Source of the DNA: Dactylosporangium siamense
GTDB lineage: Bacteria; Actinomycetota; Actinomycetes; Mycobacteriales; Micromonosporaceae
Reading direction: 5' to 3'
Assembly (NCBI RefSeq): GCF_016862795.1
Contig: NZ_BONQ01000130.1
Span: forward strand, 47,050 to 111,049
DNA: 64,000 nucleotides
Part shown: in pieces, positions 32,721 through 40,420 of the stretch
How the letters are laid out: each line of letters opens with the position of its first letter
Position numbering within the stretch: position 1 is the first letter of the stretch
Notes under the pieces: generated by a model
The model's database searches: none
What the model was told of the DNA's origin: nothing
What the model saw: the letters and a program-made list of their open reading frames with translations, nothing else
Translations under genes and position numbers: made by a program

Positions 32721-33641
32721 GTGACCGTCGAGCACCTGGACCACCTTTCTGCCGTTCAGGTCGACCAGGTGCTCGCCATCAGCCAGGCGGCCGGCGACAC
32801 CGACGGTGCGCTGCCGCTGTCCGAGCACGTGGTGCTGCACCTGCGGCACGGGGGCGAGACGCAGGCGGTCCATCTGCTGGCGCGCGACGCCGGCGGCACG
32901 GTGGTGGGCTATGCCCACGTGGACACGACCGAGGCGGTCGCGGGCGCCTCCGCCGAGCTGGTGGTGCATCCGTTGCGGAGGCGCCGGGGTGTCGGCCGCG
33001 CCCTCGCCGAGGCGGCGATCGCGGTCGCCGACGAGCGCGCCGGCGGCCGGCTGCGGCTGTGGGCGCACGGCGACCACCCCTCGGCCTCGGCGCTCGCCCT
33101 CAGCCTCGGCTTCGACCGTGCGCGGGTGCTGCTGCAGCTGCGGCGGTCACTGTTCACACCGCTGGACGAGGTCGCGCTGCCCGACGGGGTGACCCTGCGG
33201 GCGTTCCGGCCGGGCGAGGACGACGCCGCCTGGCTGGCGGTCAACGCGGCCGCGTTCGCCGATCATCCCGAGCAGGGCCGGTGGACCCTCGACGACCTGC
33301 GCGTCCGGCTGCGGGAGCCGTGGTTCGACGCGGAGGGCTTCCTGTTGGCCCTCCGTGAGGACCGTCTGGTCGGGTTCCACTGGACCAAGATCCACGGCGA
33401 TCTTGAGGATCACGCGCATGAGCCGATCGGCGAGGTGTACGTCCTGGGCGTGGCCCCCGGCGCGCACGGTGGCGGGCTGGGTCGGGCGCTGACCCTGGCC
33501 GGCCTCCGGCACCTCCGCTCGCGCGGGCTTTCGCAGGTCATGCTCTATGTCGACGAGGACAACCCGCGCGCGGTGGCGCTGTATCAGCGGCTCGGTTTCG
33601 TGCGCTGGGCGACCGATGTGAACTTCCGCCGCGGCGGCTGA
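32721..33641 (+). CDS. mshD: Mycothiol synthase MshD
   Basis: A 306-aa protein of two GNAT domains. The N-terminal one (1-145) has HPLRRRRGVGRALAEAA. The C-terminal one (150-306) has the acetyl-CoA loop VAPGAHGGGLGRALTLAGL and the terminal YVDEDNPRAVALYQRLGF. It acetylates Cys-GlcN-Ins to give mycothiol, completing the pathway that starts with mshA at 13.4 kb. It follows glnR and precedes the pst genes, the same order as Rv0818-Rv0820. Confidence 0.95.
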   Translation: MTVEHLDHLSAVQVDQVLAISQAAGDTDGALPLSEHVVLHLRHGGETQAVHLLARDAGGTVVGYAHVDTTEAVAGASAELVVHPLRRRRGVGRALAEAAIAVADERAGGRLRLWAHGDHPSASALALSLGFDRARVLLQLRRSLFTPLDEVALPDGVTLRAFRPGEDDAAWLAVNAAAFADHPEQGRWTLDDLRVRLREPWFDAEGFLLALREDRLVGFHWTKIHGDLEDHAHEPIGEVYVLGVAPGAHGGGLGRALTLAGLRHLRSRGLSQVMLYVDEDNPRAVALYQRLGFVRWATDVNFRRGG

Positions 33642-33674
33642 CACAAAACGGGCACCAGCTATCTCCAGTGGGCA

Positions 33675-33747
33675 GTTCACCCATTGGCAAACTGGCCTCC
33701 GACCAGGCGTCACCTTTCTCCCGGGACCTGTTCACCCCGCGTTCACC
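33675..33747 (+). promoter_or_regulatory. Long Pho-box array upstream of pstS
   Basis: GTTCACC occurs at 33675, 33730 and 33741, and CGTCACC at 33708, all in exact 11-nt register. Weaker units fill 33686, 33697 and 33719. Seven consecutive 11-nt positions make this the strongest RegX3-type site in the window. It ends 87 nt before the pstS start. Confidence 0.85.
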
Positions 33748-33834
33748 CGTCCCCGGAGGACCGGTTACCTGGCGCTCTTAGCGTCCCTCTCAGTCGACGA
33801 CCCCCGTCGGCAGCACCCCGACGAAGGGACCGCA

Positions 33835-34950
33835 GTGAACTTCAAGCGGCACGGCATCATGGCCGGCATCGCGCTCACCGCGACGCTGGCGCTCACCGCG
33901 TGCGGCTCGGATAACGAGACCCCCAGCACGACGAGCAGCAACGGCGGCAGCGCCCCGGCCTCCGCCATCAACTGCGCAAAGGGCTCACTGACGGCCCAGG
34001 GCTCCTCCGCGCAGAAGAACGCGATGGACGAGTGGATCAAGGCGTACCAGCTGAAGTGCACCGACGCCAAGATTGACTACCAGGGCACCGGTTCCGGTGC
34101 GGGTATCACCGCCTTCTCGGGTGGCACGGCCGACTTCGCCGGCTCTGACTCCGCGCTCAAGGACGGCGACGAGACCACGAAGGCCGCCGCCCGCTGTGGC
34201 GGCAGCCCGGCGCTCAACCTGCCGATGGTCACGGGCCCGATCGCGATCGCCTACAACCTCGACGGCGTCAAGGACCTCCAGCTCAAGCCGGAGACCCTGG
34301 CCAAGATCTTCGCCGGCTCGATCACCAAGTGGGACGACGCCGCGATCAAGGCCGACAACTCGAGCGCGACGCTGCCGTCGACCCCGATCCTCGCCGTGCA
34401 CCGCTCGGACTCCTCCGGCACCACGGAGAACTTCACGGGCTACCTGGACAAGGCCTCGGCCGGCGCCTGGACGTTCGGCAAGGACAAGGTCTGGAAGGCC
34501 ACCGGCGGCCAGGCCGAGAAGGGCTCCGACGGCGTCGCGGCCGCGGTCAAGAAGACCGCCGGCTCGATCGGCTACGTCGAGTGGTCGTTCGCCAAGGCCA
34601 ACTCGCTCGGCACCGCCAAGATCTACAACGGCGCCGGTGAGTTCACCGCGCTGACCGGTGCCGCGGCCGGCAAGACCGTCGCGGGCGCCAAGATCACCGG
34701 CACCGGCGACGACCTGAAGCTGTCGATCGACTACGCCACCAAGGAGGCCGGGGCCTACCCGATCGTCCTGGTGACCTACGAGATCGTCTGCAGCAAGGGC
34801 ATCGCCGCCGACAAGCTCGCGCTGGTCAAGGGCTTCCTCGGCTACACCGCGAGCACCGAGGGCCAGGCCGTCCTCGACAAGCTGGGCTACGCCCCGCTGC
34901 CCGAGTCGGTCCAGACCAAGGTCGCTGCCTCCATCAAGAACCTGGCCTGA
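33835..34950 (+). CDS. pstS: Phosphate ABC transporter, substrate-binding lipoprotein PstS
   Basis: A 371-aa protein. The signal peptide MNFKRHGIMAGIALTATLALTAC ends in an LTAC lipobox. The mature domain has the phosphate-contact loops TAQGSSAQKNAMDEW, GTGSGAGITAF, FAGSDSAL and HRSDSSGTTENFTGYL. It captures Pi outside and delivers it to PstCA. It begins the operon pstS-C-A-B under the Pho-box array. The GTG start has GAAGGGA upstream. Confidence 0.96.
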   Translation: MNFKRHGIMAGIALTATLALTACGSDNETPSTTSSNGGSAPASAINCAKGSLTAQGSSAQKNAMDEWIKAYQLKCTDAKIDYQGTGSGAGITAFSGGTADFAGSDSALKDGDETTKAAARCGGSPALNLPMVTGPIAIAYNLDGVKDLQLKPETLAKIFAGSITKWDDAAIKADNSSATLPSTPILAVHRSDSSGTTENFTGYLDKASAGAWTFGKDKVWKATGGQAEKGSDGVAAAVKKTAGSIGYVEWSFAKANSLGTAKIYNGAGEFTALTGAAAGKTVAGAKITGTGDDLKLSIDYATKEAGAYPIVLVTYEIVCSKGIAADKLALVKGFLGYTASTEGQAVLDKLGYAPLPESVQTKVAASIKNLA

Positions 34951-34960
34951 CAGGACTGAC

Positions 34961-35950
34961 TTGAGCCAGCAGACTCTGCCTGCCACCTCCGCCGGTTCGC
35001 CCGGCGGAGGTGGCGGTCTTCCGAGGCGCCGCCGACTCGGCGCCGACATGCTGTTCCGCGGCACCGCGACGTTCGCCGGCTCGATGGTGCTCATCATCAT
35101 CGCCGCCATCGCCGTCTTCCTCGTCGTGAAGGCCATCCCCGCCTTCCAGGACGACACCGAGAACTTCTTCACCTTCAAAGAGTGGTTCACCGACGGCGAC
35201 ACGCCGAGGTTCGGCATCGCGGCGACGGCGTTCGGCACGGTCCTCACGGCAGCGCTGGCACTGCTGATCGCGGTGCCGGTCGCGCTGGGCATCGCGCTGT
35301 GCCTCTCGCACTACGCGCACCGCCGGGTCGCGACCACCCTGAGCTTCATCATCGACCTGCTCGCCGCCGTCCCCAGCGTCGTGTTCGGCCTCTGGGGCCG
35401 CGACTACTTCTACGAGCCGGTCACCAACCTGTCGAAGTGGCTGCACGACACGGTGGGCTGGCTGCCGATCTTCGGCAGCGAGGGCCCCTACGGCAAGTCG
35501 GTCCTGCTCGGCTCGATCGTCCTCGCGATCATGATCCTGCCGATCGTGACGTCGCTGTCCCGCGAGGTCTTCCTGCAGACCCCCCGGGAGAACCAGGAGG
35601 CCGCGCTCGCGCTCGGCTCCACCAAGTGGGAGATGATCCGCACCGCCGTGATCCCCTACGGCAAGGCGGGCATCATCGCCTCGGTCATGTTGGGCCTGGG
35701 CCGCGCGCTCGGCGAGACGATCGCCCTCGCGCTGACCCTCGGCAGCGTCTTCGCCATCAACTGGGACTTCCTCGGGCCCGGCGGCATCACCATCGCCTCC
35801 AACATCGCCAACCGGTTCGGCGAGGCCGACGAGTTCGGCCGCAGCGCCCTCATCGCCTCCGGTCTGGTGCTGTTCGCCATCACCCTGGTCGTCAACATGG
35901 CCGCCCGCGCGATCGTGTACCGGCGCCGCGAGTTCGTCGGGAGCGCATGA
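34961..35950 (+). CDS. pstC: Phosphate ABC transporter permease PstC
   Basis: 329 aa from TTG 34961, chosen because AGGA lies 8 nt upstream. A Gly/Arg-rich cytosolic N-terminus (1-35) precedes six membrane helices. The permease EAA loop is ENQEAALALGSTKWEMIRTAVIPYGKAG, the contact for PstB, and GLGRALGETIALALTLG follows. It starts 10 nt after pstS, and its TGA overlaps the ATG of pstA. Confidence 0.95.
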   Translation: MSQQTLPATSAGSPGGGGGLPRRRRLGADMLFRGTATFAGSMVLIIIAAIAVFLVVKAIPAFQDDTENFFTFKEWFTDGDTPRFGIAATAFGTVLTAALALLIAVPVALGIALCLSHYAHRRVATTLSFIIDLLAAVPSVVFGLWGRDYFYEPVTNLSKWLHDTVGWLPIFGSEGPYGKSVLLGSIVLAIMILPIVTSLSREVFLQTPRENQEAALALGSTKWEMIRTAVIPYGKAGIIASVMLGLGRALGETIALALTLGSVFAINWDFLGPGGITIASNIANRFGEADEFGRSALIASGLVLFAITLVVNMAARAIVYRRREFVGSA

Positions 35951-37032
35951 TGAGCGTGCAAACCACCGAGCGGGTGGGCCTGCAGAACGCCCAGCAGCTG
36001 CGCACCAAGACCCTGCCGACGTGGTCGCCGTGGGCGGTCGCGGCGGCGGCTCTGGTCGTGTCGTTCGTCCTGGTGTACCTGACGTCCTGGGGCGGCGCGG
36101 TGCTCACCGGCGTCGTCGCGGCCGTGCTGTTCGTGCTGTTCCTCGGCATCGCGGCGACGGTCGTCGAGGGCAGCCGGTCGGCCCGCAACCGGATGGCCAC
36201 CACCCTGATCTACGGCGCGTTCCTGCTCGCCCTGGCGCCGCTGATCTCGGTCGCCTGGACGCTGATCAGCAAGGGCACCACCCGCCTGGACGGCAACTTC
36301 TTCGGCACGTCGATGAACAACATCGGCGCGTTCGACGAGAAGGGCGGCGCGTACCACGCGATCATCGGCACGCTGGAGCAGGCCGGGATCGCCACGCTGA
36401 TCACGGTGCCGCTGGGCATCCTCGGCGCGATCTACATCGTCGAGTACGGCCGCGGCTTCCTGGCCAACGCGATCCGCTTCTTCGTCGACGTCATGACCGG
36501 CATCCCCTCGATCGTCTCCGGCCTGTTCATCCTGTCCTTCTGGGTCTTCACGGTCACCCCGCTGTTCAACAACGGTCAGGCCCGCTACTCCGGCTTCGCC
36601 GCGGCGCTGTCGCTCAGCGTCCTGATGCTGCCGACCGTGGTGCGCTCGACCGAGGAGATGCTGCGGCTGGTGCCCAGCGCGCTGCGGGAGGGCGCCTACG
36701 CGCTCGGTGTGGCGCGGTGGAAGACGATCGTCAGCATCGTGCTGCCGACCGCCGGTCCCGGCATCGTCACCGGCGTCATGCTGGCGGTGGCCCGGGCCGC
36801 GGGTGAGACCGCGCCGGTCCTGCTCGTCGCCGGCGGTCTCAGCTCGATCAACTTCAACGTGTTCAGCGGCAACCAGTCGTCCCTGTCGCTGTACGTGTTC
36901 GAGCAGGCCGGCGTCGCCTCGGAGTTCGCCCCTGGCCGCGCCTGGACGGCGGCGCTCACGCTGGTCGTCCTCGTCCTGGTCCTGACCGTCGCGGCGAAGC
37001 TCCTGGCCCGCCGAAACAAGCTCGCCCGATGA
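35947..37032 (+). CDS. pstA: Phosphate ABC transporter permease PstA
   Basis: A 361-aa permease with six core helices plus two or three extra N-terminal helices ([54 protein letters not shown]). The EAA loop is [28 protein letters not shown] and [14 protein letters not shown] follows. PstA pairs with PstC to form the Pi channel. The ATG overlaps the pstC stop (ATGA), and its own TGA overlaps an in-frame upstream ATG of pstB. Confidence 0.95.
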   Translation: MMSVQTTERVGLQNAQQLRTKTLPTWSPWAVAAAALVVSFVLVYLTSWGGAVLTGVVAAVLFVLFLGIAATVVEGSRSARNRMATTLIYGAFLLALAPLISVAWTLISKGTTRLDGNFFGTSMNNIGAFDEKGGAYHAIIGTLEQAGIATLITVPLGILGAIYIVEYGRGFLANAIRFFVDVMTGIPSIVSGLFILSFWVFTVTPLFNNGQARYSGFAAALSLSVLMLPTVVRSTEEMLRLVPSALREGAYALGVARWKTIVSIVLPTAGPGIVTGVMLAVARAAGETAPVLLVAGGLSSINFNVFSGNQSSLSLYVFEQAGVASEFAPGRAWTAALTLVVLVLVLTVAAKLLARRNKLAR

Positions 37033-37052
37033 CCCTCACTGGAGCGCCTCAC

Positions 37053-37829
37053 ATGGCAAAGCGCATCGAAGCCCACGGTGTCACCTCGTACTACGGATCG
37101 TTCAAGGCGATCGACAGCGTCTCGATGACGATCGAGCCGAAGTCGGTGACGGCGCTGATCGGGCCGTCCGGCTGTGGCAAGTCGACGTTCCTGCGGTCGA
37201 TCAACCGGATGCACGAGGTCCTGCCCAACGCCCGGATCGAGGGGCAGCTCCTCATCGACGGGCAGAACATCTACGACCGGGACGTGGACGTCACCGCGGT
37301 CCGCCGGATGATCGGCATGGTCTTCCAGCGGCCCAACCCGTTCCCGACCATGTCGATCTTCGACAACGTCGTCGCCGGCCTGCGCCTCAACGGCGTGCGC
37401 AAGAAGTCGGTGCTCGAAGAGATCGCCGAGAAGGCGCTGCGCAGCGCCAACCTGTGGAACGAGGTCAAGGACCGGCTCGGCCGTCCCGGCGCCGGCCTGT
37501 CCGGCGGTCAGCAGCAGCGCCTGTGCATCGCCCGCGCCATCGCGGTCGAGCCGCAGGTCGTGCTGATGGACGAGCCCTGCTCGGCGCTCGACCCGATCTC
37601 CACGCTCGCGATCGAGGACCTGATCACCGAGCTGAAGAACCAGTACACGATCGTGATCGTCACGCACAACATGCAGCAGGCGGCCCGCGTCTCGGACCGC
37701 ACCGGCTTCTTCTCGATCGAGAAGACGGGCGACCCGGGCCGGCTCATCGAGTACGACGACACCGCGAAGATCTTCACCAACCCGTCGGTGAAGAAGACCG
37801 AGGACTACATCACCGGACGGTTCGGTTAG
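37053..37829 (+). CDS. pstB: Phosphate ABC transporter ATPase PstB
   Basis: 258 aa from ATG 37053 (MAKRIEAHG), with GGAG 8 nt upstream. An in-frame ATG at 37029 overlapping the pstA stop is an alternative that would add eight residues. ABC motifs in order: Walker [11 protein letters not shown]-loop VFQRPNPFP, signature LSGGQQQRL, Walker [15 protein letters not shown]-loop VTHNM. It powers Pi import and, with PhoU, signals to SenX3. It is close to the NUDIX stop, with a 13-nt convergent gap. Confidence 0.95.
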   Translation: MAKRIEAHGVTSYYGSFKAIDSVSMTIEPKSVTALIGPSGCGKSTFLRSINRMHEVLPNARIEGQLLIDGQNIYDRDVDVTAVRRMIGMVFQRPNPFPTMSIFDNVVAGLRLNGVRKKSVLEEIAEKALRSANLWNEVKDRLGRPGAGLSGGQQQRLCIARAIAVEPQVVLMDEPCSALDPISTLAIEDLITELKNQYTIVIVTHNMQQAARVSDRTGFFSIEKTGDPGRLIEYDDTAKIFTNPSVKKTEDYITGRFG

Positions 37830-37842
37830 GCCTCAGGTCGGT

Positions 37843-38604
37843 TCAAACAGGGCGGATGGCGTCGGCCGGATCCCGGCCCGACGCCGCCGCCAGGGCCGCC
37901 TCGATGCTGCCCGCCTCGGCCACCTCAGTGAGCGTCCAGGTGGTCGGTGGCAGCATCGTGAAGCGGCCGTCCGCGGCCTCGGCCGGCGCGCACCAGACCG
38001 TGTCGTCGGCCTCGCCGCCGACGTCCCTCGTGACCTGCCCCTCGGGCAGCGCGGCGAGGAAGAAGTAGGTGTCGAAGCGCCGCGGCTCGAACTCCGGCGT
38101 GATCCAGCGCGACCACGGCACCAGCAGGTCGGAGCGCAGCACCAGGCCGTTGCGGGTCAGGAACTCGGCGAAGCCGAGCTCCCGGGCGATCAGCGCCAGC
38201 CTGGCCCGCTCCCAGTCGGGGCCGCTGACGTCACCGACGACGGTGTCCACGTCGGCGCCGGCCAGCAGCACCCCCGACTCCTCGAACACCTCCCGGACCG
38301 CCGCGCAGACCACCGACCGCGCCACGGACTCCTCCAGCCGCAGCCGGGCCGCCCACTGCGCCGGCGACGGCCCCGCCCAGTCGGGCTGGACGGCCGCGTC
38401 CCGCGGGTCGACGCCCCCGCCGGGGAAGACGTACATCGAGGCGGCGAACGCCATCGTGGGGACCCGGCGCAACAGGTACACCTCGAAGGGCTCCCGCAGC
38501 AGCACGACGGTGCTGGCAAGGCGGGGCTCCACCGGTACACCACCTTCCGCGGCGAATCGGCGGGCCTGCTCGGCCAGGGCGGGCGGCAGACGGAACTCGA
38601 CCAT
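37843..38604 (-). CDS. NUDIX hydrolase (NUDT19-like, long insertion before the Nudix box)
   Basis: A 253-aa protein. The Nudix box is split: FPGGGVDPRD near residue 60, then a long loop, then AAVREVFEESGVLLAG near residue 103 with the metal-binding REVFEE. This spacing is that of the NUDT7/NUDT19-type CoA and nucleoside-diphosphate hydrolases. The C-terminal half includes WSRWITPEFEPRRFDTYFFLAALP, conserved in that group. A TAAGGT -10 lies 6 nt before the ATG. The substrate is not known. Confidence 0.88.
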   Translation of the reverse strand: MVEFRLPPALAEQARRFAAEGGVPVEPRLASTVVLLREPFEVYLLRRVPTMAFAASMYVFPGGGVDPRDAAVQPDWAGPSPAQWAARLRLEESVARSVVCAAVREVFEESGVLLAGADVDTVVGDVSGPDWERARLALIARELGFAEFLTRNGLVLRSDLLVPWSRWITPEFEPRRFDTYFFLAALPEGQVTRDVGGEADDTVWCAPAEAADGRFTMLPPTTWTLTEVAEAGSIEAALAAASGRDPADAIRPV

Positions 38605-38610
38605 CAGCCC

Positions 38611-38616
38611 ACCTTA
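38611..38616 (-). promoter_or_regulatory. -10 element (TAAGGT) of a predicted leaderless transcript
   Basis: On the minus strand TAAGGT ends 6 nt before the NUDIX ATG. It overlaps the stop region of the upstream hypothetical gene. Confidence 0.5.
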
Positions 38617-39036
38617 TGGCGTGGCTTCGTGACCGGAGCGGCCGTGGGTGCGGCGGCGCTCCTTCATCTCGGCCTCGAAGAGGTGCCGGCGGCCCTGGGC
38701 CAGGTCGTCCCGGGCGGTCCGGTCGAGCTCCTTGAACAGGGCGTAGTAGCCGTCGTCGAACTCCTCGACGAGCTGAAACGTCCAGCGGCCGGCGATCACG
38801 TTGCGGCCCACGAGCTCGGTCTGGATGCGCTCGGCGAGCTTGGCGTGGCCCGCGTCGCGGAAGCGCTGGACCACCTCGTCGAGCATCAGGTCGGCGTGAC
38901 CGACGAGCTGATGCAGGTCGTAGAGGCGGCCACGGGCCCGTTCCACGGTCTCCAGCGCCTCGCTCAGCTTGCCCAGCGCCTCGACGGTGGCCTCCGAAAC
39001 CCCGTCCGGCCTGCGGTGTTGCGCGTCAGATCCCAC
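38614..39036 (-). CDS. Conserved actinobacterial helical protein, unknown function
   Basis: 140 aa from GTG 39036. It is largely helical (LGKLSEALETVERARGRLYDLH, DLMLDEVVQRFRDAGHAKLAERI) with a central WTFQLVEEFDDGYYALFKELD and a very basic C-terminus (EMKERRRTHGRSG). No membrane or signal segment. It is read in the same direction as the NUDIX gene, 9 nt apart, and may be co-expressed. The function cannot be named. Confidence 0.75.
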   Translation of the reverse strand: MGSDAQHRRPDGVSEATVEALGKLSEALETVERARGRLYDLHQLVGHADLMLDEVVQRFRDAGHAKLAERIQTELVGRNVIAGRWTFQLVEEFDDGYYALFKELDRTARDDLAQGRRHLFEAEMKERRRTHGRSGHEATP

Positions 39037-39061
39037 CCGCGTCGGGTACCCCGCGCGGCAC

Positions 39062-39067
39062 TAGATT
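39062..39067 (+). promoter_or_regulatory. -10 element (TAGATT) of a predicted leaderless transcript
   Basis: TAGATT lies 7 nt before the ATG at 39075. It favours that start over the in-frame TTG at 39066. Confidence 0.55.
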
Positions 39068-39074
39068 GAACGTC

Positions 39075-40052
39075 ATGGCCGACCGCATTCGCTGGGGCAT
39101 CCTGTCCACCGGCAGCATCGCGAGCACGTTCGTCGACGACCTGCGCCTGCTGCCGGACGCCGCGGTCACGGCCGTCGGCTCCCGCACCGCCGCGAGCGCC
39201 GAGCGGTTCGCGGCGAAGCACGGCATCCCGCGGGCGCACGGCTCGTGGCAGGCGCTGGTCGAGGACCCGGAGGTCGACGCGATCTACGTGGCGACCCCGC
39301 ACACGGCGCACTTCGACGCGACGATGCTGTCCCTGGCCGCGGGCAAGGCGACGCTGACGGAGAAGCCGTTCACGCTCGACGTCGCGTCCTCGGAGGTCCT
39401 CGTGGACACCGCCCGCGCCGGCGGCGTGTTCCTCATGGAGGCGATGTGGACGCGCTGCATCCCGGCGGTCCGGCGGATGGTCGAGCTCGTCCAGGGCGGC
39501 GCGATCGGTGAGCCGACCGCCGTGCACGCGGACTTCGGCATGCAAGTGCCCCGGGACGAGTCGCACCGGCTGTGGTCGCGGACCCTCGGCGGCGGCGCGC
39601 TCTATGACGTCGGGATCTACCCGGTGACGTTCGCGCACCTGTTCCTCGGCGTGCCGTCCAGCGTGCACGCGTGGGCGCGGATGACCGACGGCGGCGTCGA
39701 CCAGAACACCGGCATGCTGTTCGGCTACGACTCGGGCGCGGTCGCGGCGCTGACCTGCGGGCTGGTCGGCGACACCGCGCGCCGGGCGACGATCACCGGC
39801 ACGACCGGGCGGATCGAGGTCGCCCGCGACTTCTTCCACCCGCAGGGGTTCACCGTGTGGCACGGCGACGAGGCGGAGCGGGTCGACCTGCCGTTCGAGG
39901 GTGCCGGCTACCACTTCGAGGCCGCCGAGGTGCACCGCTGCCTGCGTGAGGGGCGCACCGAGAGCCCGCTGGTCCCCCTTGCCGAAACGCTGGAGATTTT
40001 GACCGTTCTGGATGTTGTACGGGTAAAGGTCGGTCTTGACTACCTGGGCTGA
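39075..40052 (+). CDS. Gfo/Idh/MocA-family NAD(P)-dependent oxidoreductase
   Basis: 325 aa from ATG 39075, fixed by the TAGATT box. The Rossmann loop is GILSTGSIASTFV (residues 7-19), followed by TEKPF with the conserved catalytic Lys near residue 97 and GGGALYDVGIYPV, where Asp and Tyr contribute to the active site. EAMWTRCIPAVRRM matches the dihydrodiol/trans-dihydrodiol dehydrogenase branch. It oxidises a sugar or diol; the substrate is unknown. It lies divergent from the small hypothetical gene, 41 nt before the T7SS cassette. Confidence 0.88.
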   Translation: MADRIRWGILSTGSIASTFVDDLRLLPDAAVTAVGSRTAASAERFAAKHGIPRAHGSWQALVEDPEVDAIYVATPHTAHFDATMLSLAAGKATLTEKPFTLDVASSEVLVDTARAGGVFLMEAMWTRCIPAVRRMVELVQGGAIGEPTAVHADFGMQVPRDESHRLWSRTLGGGALYDVGIYPVTFAHLFLGVPSSVHAWARMTDGGVDQNTGMLFGYDSGAVAALTCGLVGDTARRATITGTTGRIEVARDFFHPQGFTVWHGDEAERVDLPFEGAGYHFEAAEVHRCLREGRTESPLVPLAETLEILTVLDVVRVKVGLDYLG

Positions 40053-40080
40053 CGGGACCACCTGATCGTTCCCGCTTGGC

Positions 40081-40086
40081 TACCCT
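40081..40086 (+). promoter_or_regulatory. -10 element (TACCCT) of the T7SS cassette
   Basis: TACCCT ends 7 nt before the ATG at 40094, with no ribosome site, and probably drives both cassette genes. Confidence 0.55.
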
Positions 40087-40093
40087 GCGCGAT

Positions 40094-40420
40094 ATGGCGA
40101 AGGAGATCCGGGCCGATCCCGGCGCGCTGAGCGACCTGGCGGATGCCAACCTGGCCGCGGCCGAGCGCCTCGGCGACCACTTCCGCACCGGCTACCGGCA
40201 CCTGCCGGTGCCCGTGTCGGTCTTCGGTACCCTCGGCGGCGCCGCCGCGGTCCACGGCACCTGCACGCTGGTGCTGCAGGACGTGCAGGCCGCGGTCACG
40301 GAGCTGGTCGCGGTCCTGGAGGGCGACGCCGAGCGGCTGCTGCGCACCGCGTTCGCGTATCGCGAGGCCGACCGGCATGCCGACCTGCGCATGGGCGGCT
40401 CCCGGGGAGCGTCGGCATGA
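40094..40420 (+). CDS. EspC-like/WXG100-type small secretion partner
   Basis: A 108-aa, all-helical protein from ATG 40094. The N-terminus DPGALSDLADANLAAAERLGD is the EspC/DUF2580-type start. A second helix (QDVQAAVTELVAVLEGDAERL) follows, and FAYREAD at the end carries a YxxxD secretion signal typical of type VII (ESX) substrates. Its TGA overlaps the ATG of the RTX gene, so the two are coupled and probably exported as a heterodimer. No ESX machinery gene is in the window. The identification rests on motif and pairing. Confidence 0.78.
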   Translation: MAKEIRADPGALSDLADANLAAAERLGDHFRTGYRHLPVPVSVFGTLGGAAAVHGTCTLVLQDVQAAVTELVAVLEGDAERLLRTAFAYREADRHADLRMGGSRGASA

